Source: Gemmiger formicilis
GTDB lineage: Bacteria > Bacillota > Clostridia > Oscillospirales > Ruminococcaceae
Direction of reading: 5' to 3'
Length of the DNA stretch: 64,000 nucleotides
Assembly (NCBI RefSeq): GCF_900167555.1
Contig: NZ_FUYF01000006.1
Coordinates: 121,680 to 185,679, forward strand
The stretch's first letter is position 1, and each line of letters opens with the position of its first letter. The translations under genes were made by a program, and so were the position numbers. This document shows positions 16,951-23,968 of this stretch, piece after piece. The notes beneath the pieces are model-generated. The model did not search any database and was not told where the DNA came from. It was given only the letters and a program-made list of their open reading frames with translations.

Positions 16951-17406
16951 TCAGGAGGCGTATTCGCGCTCCAGCGTTTCTATAAAATGTACCGGGTCGA
17001 TGATGCGGAGACCGTCGGCGTTAGGGGCGGCGGTGTCCAGCAGGGTTTGCAGCATTTCCTCGTTTGTCAGGGCAGGCGCGACCTGCCAGCCCAGCGCCAT
17101 GACGCCGACGCAGTAGGGAATGCCCCAGCTCAAACCGCCTACCGCATCATAGCGGTAGCCGCATTGGCCGGGGACGTATTCCTCGGCTACGGTGCGGTAG
17201 GCGCAGGGCAGGCCCAGGCAGAAGGGGCTTTTCCGGGCGGCCAGCATACCGGAGTCATTGGGTAGGCCGGTTTTGCAGGCGGCAGGGCTGTCCCGCCGGG
17301 TGAGGTCAAAGGTGGAGGTGCTCAAGGTGAGACGCGCGGAACCTGCAGCGGCACCCTGCGCGGTCAGCACCAGAAGGCAGGCGGCAAGGCGGGAAAGATG
17401 TTTCAT
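16951..17406 (-). CDS. Secreted orphan subtilase (S8) C-terminal fragment
   Basis: A 151-residue protein with an N-terminal signal-like segment (MKHLSRLAACLLVLTAQGAA). Its central stretch GGLSWGIPYCVGVMALGWQV aligns by eye with the catalytic-serine block of subtilisins (GTSMAxPhvaGvaALllq). ALTNEEMLQTLLDTA after it matches the following helix. The Asp and His parts of the triad, normally 150-250 residues upstream, are absent. So this is either a remnant, a domain that completes another protein, or a non-catalytic descendant. No frameshifted remainder is visible upstream, where a different small gene lies 26 bases away. The family link is inference from the motif. Confidence 0.55.
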   Translation of the reverse strand: MKHLSRLAACLLVLTAQGAAAGSARLTLSTSTFDLTRRDSPAACKTGLPNDSGMLAARKSPFCLGLPCAYRTVAEEYVPGQCGYRYDAVGGLSWGIPYCVGVMALGWQVAPALTNEEMLQTLLDTAAPNADGLRIIDPVHFIETLEREYAS

Positions 17407-17432
17407 GAAGGGACCCCTTCCTTATAAAAAGG

Positions 17433-17810
17433 TCAGGAGCCGCTGGGACCGCGGGAGCTGACGCTTGGGGGCGGGGTGGTGGTGTAAAAGGCAGTGCCGT
17501 TTACGGTGCTCTGGGTCATGCCGACCAGGTCGAGGAGCTGGGACTCCGAATAGCGGGCGGCGTCGAGCTTCTCGCAGGTGCAGCGGTAGACGTTGTCGGA
17601 GACCGAGACGATGCCGAGCCGCGTCAGGCGGGCCAGCGATTTTTCGAGCGTCTGCGGGTCGGTGCGATAGCCTTTTTCGGTGAGCGCCGCCGCAAGCTGC
17701 GCGGCGGTGCTGGGCTTATCTCTGAGCAGGAGAGCCAGCGCAAGCCGATGACCCGTGAGGTAATAGGGGAGCAGACCCCTGCGGAGCCAGATGCCCTTTG
17801 GATGCTTCAT
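17433..17810 (-). CDS. Small winged-helix-like protein
   Basis: A 125-residue protein. Residues about 30-75 (TAAQLAAALTEKGY, then QTLEKSLARLTRLGIVSV) have the helix-turn-helix plus wing pattern of MarR/Rrf2-like DNA-binding folds. The C-terminus is a Pro/Ser/Thr-rich tail. The start is ATG 17810 with a GGAG site on the minus strand. The frame extends upstream only across the miniature repeat element. The subtilase-fragment gene follows after 26 bases, so the two are probably co-transcribed. It could be a transcription factor or a partner of that secreted fragment. I do not recognise the family. Confidence 0.5.
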   Translation of the reverse strand: MKHPKGIWLRRGLLPYYLTGHRLALALLLRDKPSTAAQLAAALTEKGYRTDPQTLEKSLARLTRLGIVSVSDNVYRCTCEKLDAARYSESQLLDLVGMTQSTVNGTAFYTTTPPPSVSSRGPSGS

Positions 17811-17833
17811 GGCGGAACACTCCTTTTCTTTAT

Positions 17834-18007
17834 AGGCAATACCGCATAATTCTAAGTGCCGATACGGCGAGCGAGGTGCGGCAGCTGCTAAGCCAAAAGC
17901 GCAGATAATACTTTGTGTATTATCGAGCATTTTGGCAACGCAGATGCCGTGCCGCAGCCGCCGGAGCGGTGCTTAAGCCGTAAGGCGGGAATTATGCGGT
18001 ATTGCCT
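17834..18007. mobile_element. MITE-like element, 174 bp, 19-bp perfect terminal inverted repeats
   Basis: Ends at 17834-17852 and 17989-18007 are exact reverse complements (AGGCAATACCGCATAATTC). Internal arms pair further: CCAAAA/TTTTGG around the central hairpin GATAATAC...GTATTATC near 17904-17924. Almost the whole element can therefore fold into one long stem. No ORF. It occupies the space in front of the leftward winged-helix gene and most of the 388-base gap before the phage-like module. Confidence 0.7.
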
Positions 18008-18117
18008 TTAGTATCGTCATCGTAGCATGGATGGGCGGCGGGTGTCAAGCGGGAAAGCGGAAAGAGAAGCGGAAGTCCGGTTTTTGGGATTGCCAGACGG
18101 GAATTTGCAAAAATATA

Positions 18118-18146
18118 TTGACAACTATATGTTGTTGCATTAAGAT
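18118..18146 (+). promoter_or_regulatory. Promoter of the phage-like module with an operator-like palindrome
   Basis: TTGACA (18118-18123), a 17-base spacer, TAAGAT (18141-18146). The spacer carries the palindrome ACAAC-TATAT-GTTGT (18121-18135), which overlaps the -35 box: a good place for a repressor. Confidence 0.7.
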
Positions 18147-18198
18147 GAGAGTAACCAACAATACCTGACAGGAGCGGCAACATATAAGGAGGACAGCG

Positions 18199-18621
18199 AT
18201 GGACTATAAGGAAAAAGTGGAGTGGCTGGGTCGCTATCAGGCGTCTGTCAGCTGCCAGCACATGCTGGAAGAAGAAATCGAGGTGCTGCGCAGCGACGCC
18301 GAGCGGGTGACGGCCTGCATGAGCGGCATGCCCGGGCGCAGCGGCCCTAACGCGGACAGGCTGCCGCGGGCCGTAGAACGTATCGAAGAAGCGCAGAAAA
18401 GGCTGGAGCAGCAGCTGGAAAGCTGCATGGAAACGCGCGCGGAAATTATGTGCGGCATCATGACGGTGCGGGATAGGCCGGGGCAGGAGGTGCTGCGCCG
18501 CCGCTATGTGATGGGGCAGAATTTTTCGGAAATCGCGGAGGCGATGGGGGTAGTTCAGCGCCGGGCGTACCAACTGCACCGGACGGCTGTGGAGGGGATG
18601 GCCGTGCCGAAGCGGGCGTAA
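18199..18621 (+). CDS. Phage late-gene regulator-like protein (ArpU/RinA/sigma-region-4 type)
   Basis: A 140-residue protein with a long N-terminal coiled-coil-prone helical region. At residues about 100-135 lies a sigma-70 region 4-like helix-turn-helix: LRRRYVMGQNFSEIAEAMG, then RRAYQLHRTAVEGM. This is the layout of phage ArpU/RinA/DUF1492-type activators that switch on terminase and structural genes. An AGGAGG-like site precedes ATG 18199, and the promoter with the palindrome lies about 50 bases before. Its position directly in front of the terminase genes, and of a promoter-terminator pair, fits control of the module's transcription. The family is inferred from pattern. Confidence 0.75.
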   Translation: MDYKEKVEWLGRYQASVSCQHMLEEEIEVLRSDAERVTACMSGMPGRSGPNADRLPRAVERIEEAQKRLEQQLESCMETRAEIMCGIMTVRDRPGQEVLRRRYVMGQNFSEIAEAMGVVQRRAYQLHRTAVEGMAVPKRA

Positions 18622-18663
18622 AAAAGATTTCAGTAAATTTCCCGAAGATTTCGCAAAATTTCA

Positions 18664-18692
18664 TTGTATTTCACAACCAACAGTGGTAATAT
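18664..18692 (+). promoter_or_regulatory. Weak promoter upstream of the small terminase gene
   Basis: TTGTAT (18664-18669), a 17-base spacer, TAATAT (18687-18692). The start site would fall around 18699, directly in front of the terminator at 18706-18742. This suggests an attenuated or activator-dependent leader. Confidence 0.45.
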
Positions 18693-18705
18693 GATACCAT
18701 CGAAA

Positions 18706-18742
18706 CTCGTGAGAGGAAGTGATTCCTCCCGCGGGTTTTTTT
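18706..18742 (+). terminator. Leader terminator in front of the packaging genes
   Basis: Stem CTCGTGAGAGGAA / TTCCTCCCGCGGG (one mismatch, G-T pairs) with a GTGA loop followed by seven T. It is 24 bases before the small terminase gene, so expression of the structural genes must pass it. Confidence 0.7.
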
Positions 18743-18765
18743 ATACCCATTCGGGAAAAGGAGGG

Positions 18766-18963
18766 ATGCCGTTGTGTGAGATCGACGCGGACCATGTGCT
18801 GGACGAGCTGGCCGAGATCGCCTTTGCCGTCCCCGGCGAGGAGGGCGGTCTGCCGGTCAAGGTGGCCGACAAGCTGCGCGCGCTGGAAATGCTGTACAAG
18901 CATCTGGGCCTGGGCGACGGGGCGAAAACAGAGGGGGTGGTCATTGTGGACAGTGAAAGTTAG
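18766..18963 (+). CDS. Truncated terminase small subunit
   Basis: About 65 residues. Most of the protein (DADHVLDELAEIAFA ... VKVADKLRALEMLYKHLGLG) matches the C-terminal part of Terminase_2-type small subunits, which ends in the oligomerisation/large-subunit contact region. The N-terminal helix-turn-helix that normally recognises the packaging site is missing. Upstream sequence is a terminator, so this is not a misplaced start. ATG 18766 almost touches the AGGAGG. TTG 18772 has ideal spacing and may be the true start. The next gene follows after a 36-base purine-rich leader. Loss of the DNA-binding domain would suit packaging without sequence choice. Confidence 0.7.
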   Translation: MPLCEIDADHVLDELAEIAFAVPGEEGGLPVKVADKLRALEMLYKHLGLGDGAKTEGVVIVDSES

Positions 18964-18999
18964 GAGAGAGGAGATAGGAGAGAGGAGAGAGGCGCCAAG

Positions 19000-20238
19000 G
19001 TGGAAGTGCGGCTGAAGGAGAAGATACCCGGCGTGTTCTGGCCCGTGCATCAGGCGATACGGCGCGGCGAGGTGACCGAGGTCGTGGCCAAGGGCGGGCG
19101 CGGGTCCGGTAAGTCGAGCTATCTTTCGATGGAGCTGGTCTGGCAGCTGCTGCGCCACCCGGACTGCCACGCTGTGGTGCTGCGCAAGGTCGGCGGCACG
19201 CTGCGCAACAGCGTGTACAACCAGATCGTATGGGCCATCGGGGAGCTGGGGTGCGCGGGGTATTTCCGCTGCACGGTCAGCCCGATGGAGTGCACCTATC
19301 TGCCCACCGGGCAGAAGATCTTATTCTTCGGGACGGACGACCCGGGCAAGCTCAAGAGCTTAAAGCTGCCGTTCGGCGCTGTGGGCATTTGTTGGTTTGA
19401 GGAGCTTGACCAGTTCGACGGCCCCGAGGAGGTGCGCAACGTCGAGCAGACCGTGCTGCGCGGCGGCAGCTGGACGCTGACGTTAAAGAGCTTCAACCCG
19501 CCGGCCATGGCCCGCAGCTGGGCCAACCGCTACGCGCTGGAGACCCGCCCCGGCAAGCTGGTGCACCATTCGACCTACCGCGATCTGCCGCGGGCCATGC
19601 TGGGCGAGCGGTTCTGGGCCGACGCCGAGCACTTGCAGCGGATGAACCCGGCGGCGTTCCGCCATGAGTACGGCGGCGAGGTCGTGGGCAGCGGCGCGGC
19701 GGTGTTTGCCAATTTGCAGCTGCGGGCCGTGCCGGACGACGAGCTGGAACGGTATGACCGCGTCTACTACGGCGTGGACTGGGGCTGGTACCCCGACCCC
19801 TGGGCCTACAACGCCGCGGCCTACGATGCGGCGCGGCGGGTGCTGGTGATTTTTGACGAGCTGACGCGCAGCCGCACGCCGAACCGCGAGACGGCAGAGC
19901 TTTTGCTGGCGCGTGGCGCAGGCATGGACGGCCCGCTGACGGCGGATGCCGCCGAGCCGAAATCCTGCGCCGACTACCGCGCCGCCGGGCTGCCCTGCCG
20001 CGCAGCCCAGAAGGGCCCCGGCAGCGTGCGCGAGAGCATGAAGTGGCTGCAGGGGCTGGCGGCGATCATCATTGACCCGGTGCGCTGCCCGGCCACGGCG
20101 GCGGAGTTCAGTGAGTACGAGTACGAGCGCGACCCGCGGACGGGCGAGGTGCTGCCGGGCTACCCAGACGTGAACAACCACCACATTGACGCGGTGCGGT
20201 ACGCGGTGGAGGGGGTGTGGAGAAGGAGAGGAAGCTAA
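19000..20238 (+). CDS. terL: Phage terminase large subunit
   Basis: A 412-residue packaging motor. The N-terminal ATPase has Walker A GGRGSGKS (near residue 35) and a Walker B-like GICWFEELDQF. The C-terminal RNase H-like nuclease has acidic residues in YYGVDWGWYPDPW and NNHHIDAVRYAVEG. Length is normal for the PBSX/SPP1-like TerL group, and all key residues appear present. GTG 19000 is the start. The 30 bases in front (18961-18990) are a repeated AGGAGAGAGG tract offering several overlapping Shine-Dalgarno sites. It cuts DNA and drives it into the procapsid through the portal. A REPIN-like repeat lies after the stop. Confidence 0.95.
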   Translation: MEVRLKEKIPGVFWPVHQAIRRGEVTEVVAKGGRGSGKSSYLSMELVWQLLRHPDCHAVVLRKVGGTLRNSVYNQIVWAIGELGCAGYFRCTVSPMECTYLPTGQKILFFGTDDPGKLKSLKLPFGAVGICWFEELDQFDGPEEVRNVEQTVLRGGSWTLTLKSFNPPAMARSWANRYALETRPGKLVHHSTYRDLPRAMLGERFWADAEHLQRMNPAAFRHEYGGEVVGSGAAVFANLQLRAVPDDELERYDRVYYGVDWGWYPDPWAYNAAAYDAARRVLVIFDELTRSRTPNRETAELLLARGAGMDGPLTADAAEPKSCADYRAAGLPCRAAQKGPGSVRESMKWLQGLAAIIIDPVRCPATAAEFSEYEYERDPRTGEVLPGYPDVNNHHIDAVRYAVEGVWRRRGS

Positions 20239-20252
20239 AATGTGCTGCGCAT

Positions 20253-20337
20253 GTAGGGGCCGCACATGTGCGGCCCGCAGCCTGGCGAAAACGGAAGTCT
20301 GCGGGAAGGCCGCGGGCCGGGCATGCCCGGCCCCTAC
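20253..20337. repeat. Class A repeat (REPIN-like pair) inside the phage-like module
   Basis: From GTAGGGGCCGCACATG to CATGCCCGGCCCCTAC, 85 bp. It lies between the large terminase and portal genes. Confidence 0.78.
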
Positions 20338-20367
20338 CGCGTGGCAATGAAGAAAGGAGAGGATGAT

Positions 20368-21696
20368 TTGCAATCCTATTTGGAACAGGCATTTGGAAAA
20401 AGTGACGTTACATCTGTCAAAATGCGGGCGGCGGTGCGGGAATGGTTTGATCTGTACTACGGCGTGCCGCGCGCGGGCGAGGATGCCGCGCCCCGTGTGG
20501 CGGCGCTGATCGTCGGCAAGCTCTGCCGCACGGTCTTTGCCGAGTACGAGACCCGCCTGCCGCCCGAGGCACCGGACCCGCTGCGCCGCAGCCTGTCGGC
20601 GCTGAACGCGGCGGCCAAGACCGCGATGCAGTACGCGCTGGTGGGCGGAGAGTGTCTGCTGAAACCGGTGCCGCGGGACGGGGCGTTCGACTTTGCGGCC
20701 ATCCGGCGCGACTGCTACGTGCCGCTGGCCCGCGACGCCCACGGCAGCCTTCTGGCCGTCGGCACGATGGAGCGGCACAGCGTCGATGGGCGGCAGTACG
20801 CCCTTTTGGAGCGCCGCACCGCGGGCGCGGACGGCCTGACCATCGAAACGCGGCTGTTTGAGCTGAACGGCCAGACATTGGGCCGCTGTGTGCCGCTGGC
20901 CACGCTGCCCGCCTGTGCGGAGCTGGTCCCGCAGCTTGTGCTGCCGGGGGTGCAGGGCGTCGGGCTGGCCGTGCTGAAAACGCCGCTGATGAACTGTGTG
21001 GACGGCAGCCCCGACGCGGTCAGCATCTACGCCCCGGCGGCGGGGCTGCTGCACGCACTGGCCCGCTGCGAGGAGCAGCTGAACGCCGAATTTGCGAACG
21101 GTGCGTCCCGCGTTTTTGCCTCGGAAGACCTGCTGCGCCCCGATGCCCAGGGCCGCCGTGCGCTGCAGGACGATCTGTTTGTCGGTCTGCCGGACGACCC
21201 GGCCAATGTCGGCGTGACGGTCTACAGCCCGACATTGCGGGAGGGCAGCTATCTGGCCCGCAAGCAGGATCTTCTGCGCGGGTGTGAGAGCCTGCTGGGC
21301 CTGCGCCGCGGCATTCTGAGCGAGGTCGAGACCCCCGCCGAGCCGCGCACGGCGACGGAGATCGCCGCAACGTCGGTGGACTACGACCTGACGATCCGCG
21401 ACCTGCAGAGCGCGTGGACGGATACGGTGCAGCAGGCCATGGCGCTGTGCAGTGCGCTGGGCGCGGTGTACGGGCTGGACGGTCTGCCGCAGACCGCAGC
21501 CCCGGCTATCGACTGGGGCGACGGTGTTTTGTATGACCGTGCGCGTATCTGGGCCGAGCAGCGTGAGCTGGTGGACGCGGGGCTTCTGCGCCCCGAGCTG
21601 GCGCTGGCGTGGTATTTTGATTTGCCGCATGAGACCGAGGCGGAGCTGGCTGAGATTCGCCGCCGGTTTATGGGCGATGCAGGGCGGGCGCAATGA
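20368..21696 (+). CDS. Phage portal protein (SPP1 gp6/PBSX-like)
   Basis: About 442 residues. Forms the dodecameric ring at the head vertex through which TerL pumps DNA. Recognisable features are the early MRAAVREWFDLYY region, the DLTIRDLQSAWTDTVQQAMALC helix (portal crown/stem area), and SEVETPAEPRTATEIAATSV. That last stretch is the conserved S(E)xxxPxTATE block of Phage_prot_Gp6-type portals. AAAGGAGAGG is ideally spaced from TTG 20368. An in-frame ATG at 20347 lacks a site. Frame further upstream is repeat DNA. Length is close to family norm. It is followed by a short gap with an orphan REP. Confidence 0.88.
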   Translation: MQSYLEQAFGKSDVTSVKMRAAVREWFDLYYGVPRAGEDAAPRVAALIVGKLCRTVFAEYETRLPPEAPDPLRRSLSALNAAAKTAMQYALVGGECLLKPVPRDGAFDFAAIRRDCYVPLARDAHGSLLAVGTMERHSVDGRQYALLERRTAGADGLTIETRLFELNGQTLGRCVPLATLPACAELVPQLVLPGVQGVGLAVLKTPLMNCVDGSPDAVSIYAPAAGLLHALARCEEQLNAEFANGASRVFASEDLLRPDAQGRRALQDDLFVGLPDDPANVGVTVYSPTLREGSYLARKQDLLRGCESLLGLRRGILSEVETPAEPRTATEIAATSVDYDLTIRDLQSAWTDTVQQAMALCSALGAVYGLDGLPQTAAPAIDWGDGVLYDRARIWAEQRELVDAGLLRPELALAWYFDLPHETEAELAEIRRRFMGDAGRAQ

Positions 21697-21712
21697 GCCT
21701 GCCATGCAGTGT

Positions 21713-21738
21713 GGCGGGGTGAGGTCACCCCGCCCTAC
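21713..21738. repeat. Orphan class A REP hairpin
   Basis: GGCGGGGTGA/TCACCCCGCC hairpin ending CCTAC, just after the portal stop and before the 55-residue gene. Confidence 0.65.
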
Positions 21739-21766
21739 GATGCTGCAGAAAGTGAGGTGAAATACA

Positions 21767-21934
21767 ATGGAGAACGAGCAGAACAAGCCGATGCAGACCC
21801 CCGCGCCCTATGCCGCGGGGACCGGCAGCGTGCCGGTAGCGCTGGACCGCGACGCCTTTGCGCGGATGGGATACCGGGAGAGACTGGCGCTGAAGAAGGA
21901 GAACCCGGAGGTTTATAAAGAGTTGAGGAAGTGA
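21767..21934 (+). CDS. 55-residue protein at the scaffold position of the phage-like module
   Basis: A short gene (AGTGAGGTG leader, ATG 21767, stop 21932-21934) between portal and capsid, where tailed phages usually encode the scaffold. The N-terminal half is Pro/Ala/Gly-rich. The C-terminal half is a charged helix: FARMGYRERLALKKENPEVY. A (Y)xER(L)xLxxxNPxxY pattern is, from memory, often seen at the end of phage scaffold-like proteins. It may be a minimal scaffold keeping only the capsid-binding helix, or an unrelated small structural protein. Codon use is like its neighbours. Confidence 0.6.
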   Translation: MENEQNKPMQTPAPYAAGTGSVPVALDRDAFARMGYRERLALKKENPEVYKELRK

Positions 21935-21939
21935 GGGGC

Positions 21940-22187
21940 GGCGGGAGGAATCCCTCCGCCTCGCTTACGCTCGGCACCTCCCTTTGACAAGGGAGGCTTG
22001 TAGGGGGCGGCGTCCTCGACGCCCCGCGGGAGGGGGAAAACCCTCCCCTGCAAATTACGTACACGGGAGTTTGTAGGGCGGCCAGCCCTCTGGCCGCCGC
22101 GGCGGGGTCAAGACCCCTCCCCGCAAAGCAAACTGATAAAGGGGCGACCAACAAAAAGCCGGCGGGCCGGGCATGCCCGGCCCCTAC
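21940..22187. repeat. Composite class A and B repeats between scaffold-position and capsid genes
   Basis: A class B hairpin with CCTCCCTTTGACAAGGGAGG (near 21978) is followed by a chain of GTAG-footed hairpins (22000, 22073) that ends in a full inverted arm, GGGCCGGGCATGCCCGGCCCCTAC-like, at 22187. It fills the 289-base gap before the capsid gene. Confidence 0.7.
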
Positions 22188-22223
22188 CGTACAAAAGTAA
22201 AAACACAAAAAAGGAGAAACTAT

Positions 22224-23078
22224 ATGTCTGATTTCATCACGAAGCTGTCCGAACTGATCGACCCTGAGGTTATGGGAGATATGGTGTCCGCGCGCATCCC
22301 GAAGAAGCTGCGCGTGGCACCGTTTGCCAAAATTGACGATACGCTGCAGGGCGTGCCCGGCGATACCATCACCGTGCCCGCCTACACCTACATCGGCGAC
22401 GCCTCCGACGTGGCCGAGGGCGGCGAGGTCGCCATTGAGAAGATGACGACCTCCACCCGCAAGGCCACCATCAAAAAGGCCATGAAGGGCATCGGCCTGA
22501 CCGACGAGGCCGTGCTGTCCGGCTACGGCAACCCGGTGGGCGAGGCCAATACCCAGCTGGCGCAGGCCATTGCCGCCAAGGTCGACAATGACTGCATGGA
22601 CGCTTTGCAGACCGCAAGCCTGATCTACGACGGCAGCCAGGCCCAGATCAGCTACAACGCCATCGTCGATGCTGTTGACCTGTTTGAGGAGGAGATGGGC
22701 TGCTCCGACAAGGTGCTGTTCATCCACCCGAAGCAGGTCACCCAGCTGCGCAAGAACCCCGATTTCCTGAGCGCCGACAAGTACACGCCCGGCGTCAGCC
22801 TGACCGGCGAGATCGGCATGATCGCGGGCTGCCGCCTTGTGCCCAGCAAGAAGGTCCCGCTGGCCGAAGGCGTCTACGCCTGCCCCATCGTCAAGCTGGA
22901 GGCCGACCCCGAGGCCGACGACGAGATCCCGGCGCTGACCATCTACCGCAAGCGCGAGGTCAACATTGAAACTGAGCGCAAGCCCAAGACCCGCACCACC
23001 GAAATCACGGCGGACGAATTTTATGTCGCTGTGCTGTCCAATGAGGCTAAGGTCGTGCTGGCAAAGTTCAAGGCGTAA
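22224..23078 (+). CDS. Phage major capsid protein (HK97-like fold)
   Basis: A 284-residue capsid protein of the short, protease-free type. The stretch VPAYTYIGDASDVAEGGEVA followed by KKAMKGIGLTDEAVLSGYGNP is the conserved E-loop/P-domain region of N4-gp56/Clostridial siphophage capsids. VLFIHPKQVTQLRKNPDF marks the A-domain. The start is ATG 22224 after AAGGAGA; the earlier open frame is repeat DNA. No N-terminal delta domain is obvious, and no capsid protease gene is nearby, which fits the short length. It is followed 12 bases later by the connector gene. Confidence 0.9.
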   Translation: MSDFITKLSELIDPEVMGDMVSARIPKKLRVAPFAKIDDTLQGVPGDTITVPAYTYIGDASDVAEGGEVAIEKMTTSTRKATIKKAMKGIGLTDEAVLSGYGNPVGEANTQLAQAIAAKVDNDCMDALQTASLIYDGSQAQISYNAIVDAVDLFEEEMGCSDKVLFIHPKQVTQLRKNPDFLSADKYTPGVSLTGEIGMIAGCRLVPSKKVPLAEGVYACPIVKLEADPEADDEIPALTIYRKREVNIETERKPKTRTTEITADEFYVAVLSNEAKVVLAKFKA

Positions 23079-23090
23079 GGGGGCGTGCGC

Positions 23091-23462
23091 GTGCCGGATT
23101 ATACCTTTTACGTAGAGGATTACCTGGGCGAGGACATCCCGGAGAAGGAGTTCCCCCGCTTCATCAGACGCGCCGGGGACGAGCTGCGCCGTATGCGGGA
23201 GATGTACGCCGTGGCACCGCGCCAGGGGCTGGACCCGGAGCTGGCCGAGAGCATGGCGCTCTGCGCTGTGGCCGACGCAATGTACGAGTTCGCGCAGGAG
23301 GACGAAGCCCGGGGCATTGCGAAGGTGAGCGTCGGCAGCGTGAGCGAGACCTACACCGCGCCGCCCGAGCTGTGCTCCCGCACGTTGGCAGACCGGGCGG
23401 CGCATTTCCGCCACGAGGCGGGCTACTATCTGCGGATCGGGCGGTGGCTGCCCCATGAATAA
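23091..23462 (+). CDS. Head-tail connector (gp6-like)
   Basis: About 123 residues. The alpha-helical arrangement (DYTFYVEDYLGEDIPEKEF, FIRRAGDELRRM, MALCAVADAMYEFAQEDE) and the slot right after the capsid gene match gp6/gp15-type adaptor proteins that sit under the portal. GTG 23091 has AAGGGGG seven bases before. GTG 23085 is an alternative start. It overlaps the next gene by 8 bases. Identity rests on position plus helix pattern. Confidence 0.75.
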   Translation: MPDYTFYVEDYLGEDIPEKEFPRFIRRAGDELRRMREMYAVAPRQGLDPELAESMALCAVADAMYEFAQEDEARGIAKVSVGSVSETYTAPPELCSRTLADRAAHFRHEAGYYLRIGRWLPHE

Positions 23463-23856
23463 GCTGTACCGCGATACCGTGACGCTCTACCACGCCGACG
23501 CGGCGGCGCAGACCGTGGTGCGCACCGTACTGCGGGGCGTCTGCTGGCAGCAGGGCCGCCGGGAGCTGCCCGACGCAGGCGGCACACGCCGGGGCACGGC
23601 GCTGCTGGTGGTCATCCCGGAGACGACGGCCCGGTACGGCGCAGACTATACGCTGGCACCGGGGGACAGGCTGTTCCCCGGCGAGGGCCCGGCGCTGACC
23701 TGGGCCGACTGGCCGGGCTTTGTGCCTGCGGCGGTGGAGGGTGCGGCGCTGGTGCAGTACGTGCTGCCGATGCGGCTGCGCGGTAAACCGCACCATGTCG
23801 AGGCCGGTGCCTGGTGGAACGGAAGCGGAACGGGCGTGAGGAGCCTGACGAGGTGA
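23455..23856 (+). CDS. Minor capsid/head-closure-type protein
   Basis: A 133-residue, mostly beta-strand protein at the second connector position (capsid, gp6-like, this). In A118/TP901-like siphophages of Firmicutes this slot holds the Minor_capsid_1/head-completion protein that seals the head before tail joining. There is no membrane segment or catalytic motif. Its start overlaps the connector gene (ATGAATAA), indicating translational coupling. Assignment is mainly by gene order. Confidence 0.6.
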   Translation: MNKLYRDTVTLYHADAAAQTVVRTVLRGVCWQQGRRELPDAGGTRRGTALLVVIPETTARYGADYTLAPGDRLFPGEGPALTWADWPGFVPAAVEGAALVQYVLPMRLRGKPHHVEAGAWWNGSGTGVRSLTR

Positions 23857-23868
23857 GAATTTTTTTGG

Positions 23869-23951
23869 CTTCTCCCCCGGGGGAGAAGCTGCCGCCCGCA
23901 GGCGGCTGATGAGGGGCGCGCTTGCGAGCGCAGCCCCTCGGGGAAGGCTTT
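23869..23951. repeat. Class B repeat before a tail gene
   Basis: CTTCTCCCCC/GGGGGAGAAG, then GCCGCCC/GGGCGGC-type and GCGCTTGCGAGCGC hairpins. It ends in GGAAGGCTTTAGAGAAGGAGG, which provides the next ribosome binding site. Confidence 0.65.
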
Positions 23952-23968
23952 AGAGAAGGAGGCAAACC

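Noticed and set aside
17433..17480. SSRGPS at the end of the winged-helix protein looks like the SSRGP block of subtilases, next to a subtilase fragment gene
   Set aside because: Only six residues in a low-complexity Ser/Pro tail. The frames are separated by a stop, 26 bases and a new signal peptide, so I treat it as chance.
17834..18007. Considered as an attachment site of the phage-like module
   Set aside because: The 19-bp repeats are inverted and 174 bp apart; no matching direct repeat is seen after 32100 and there is no integrase.
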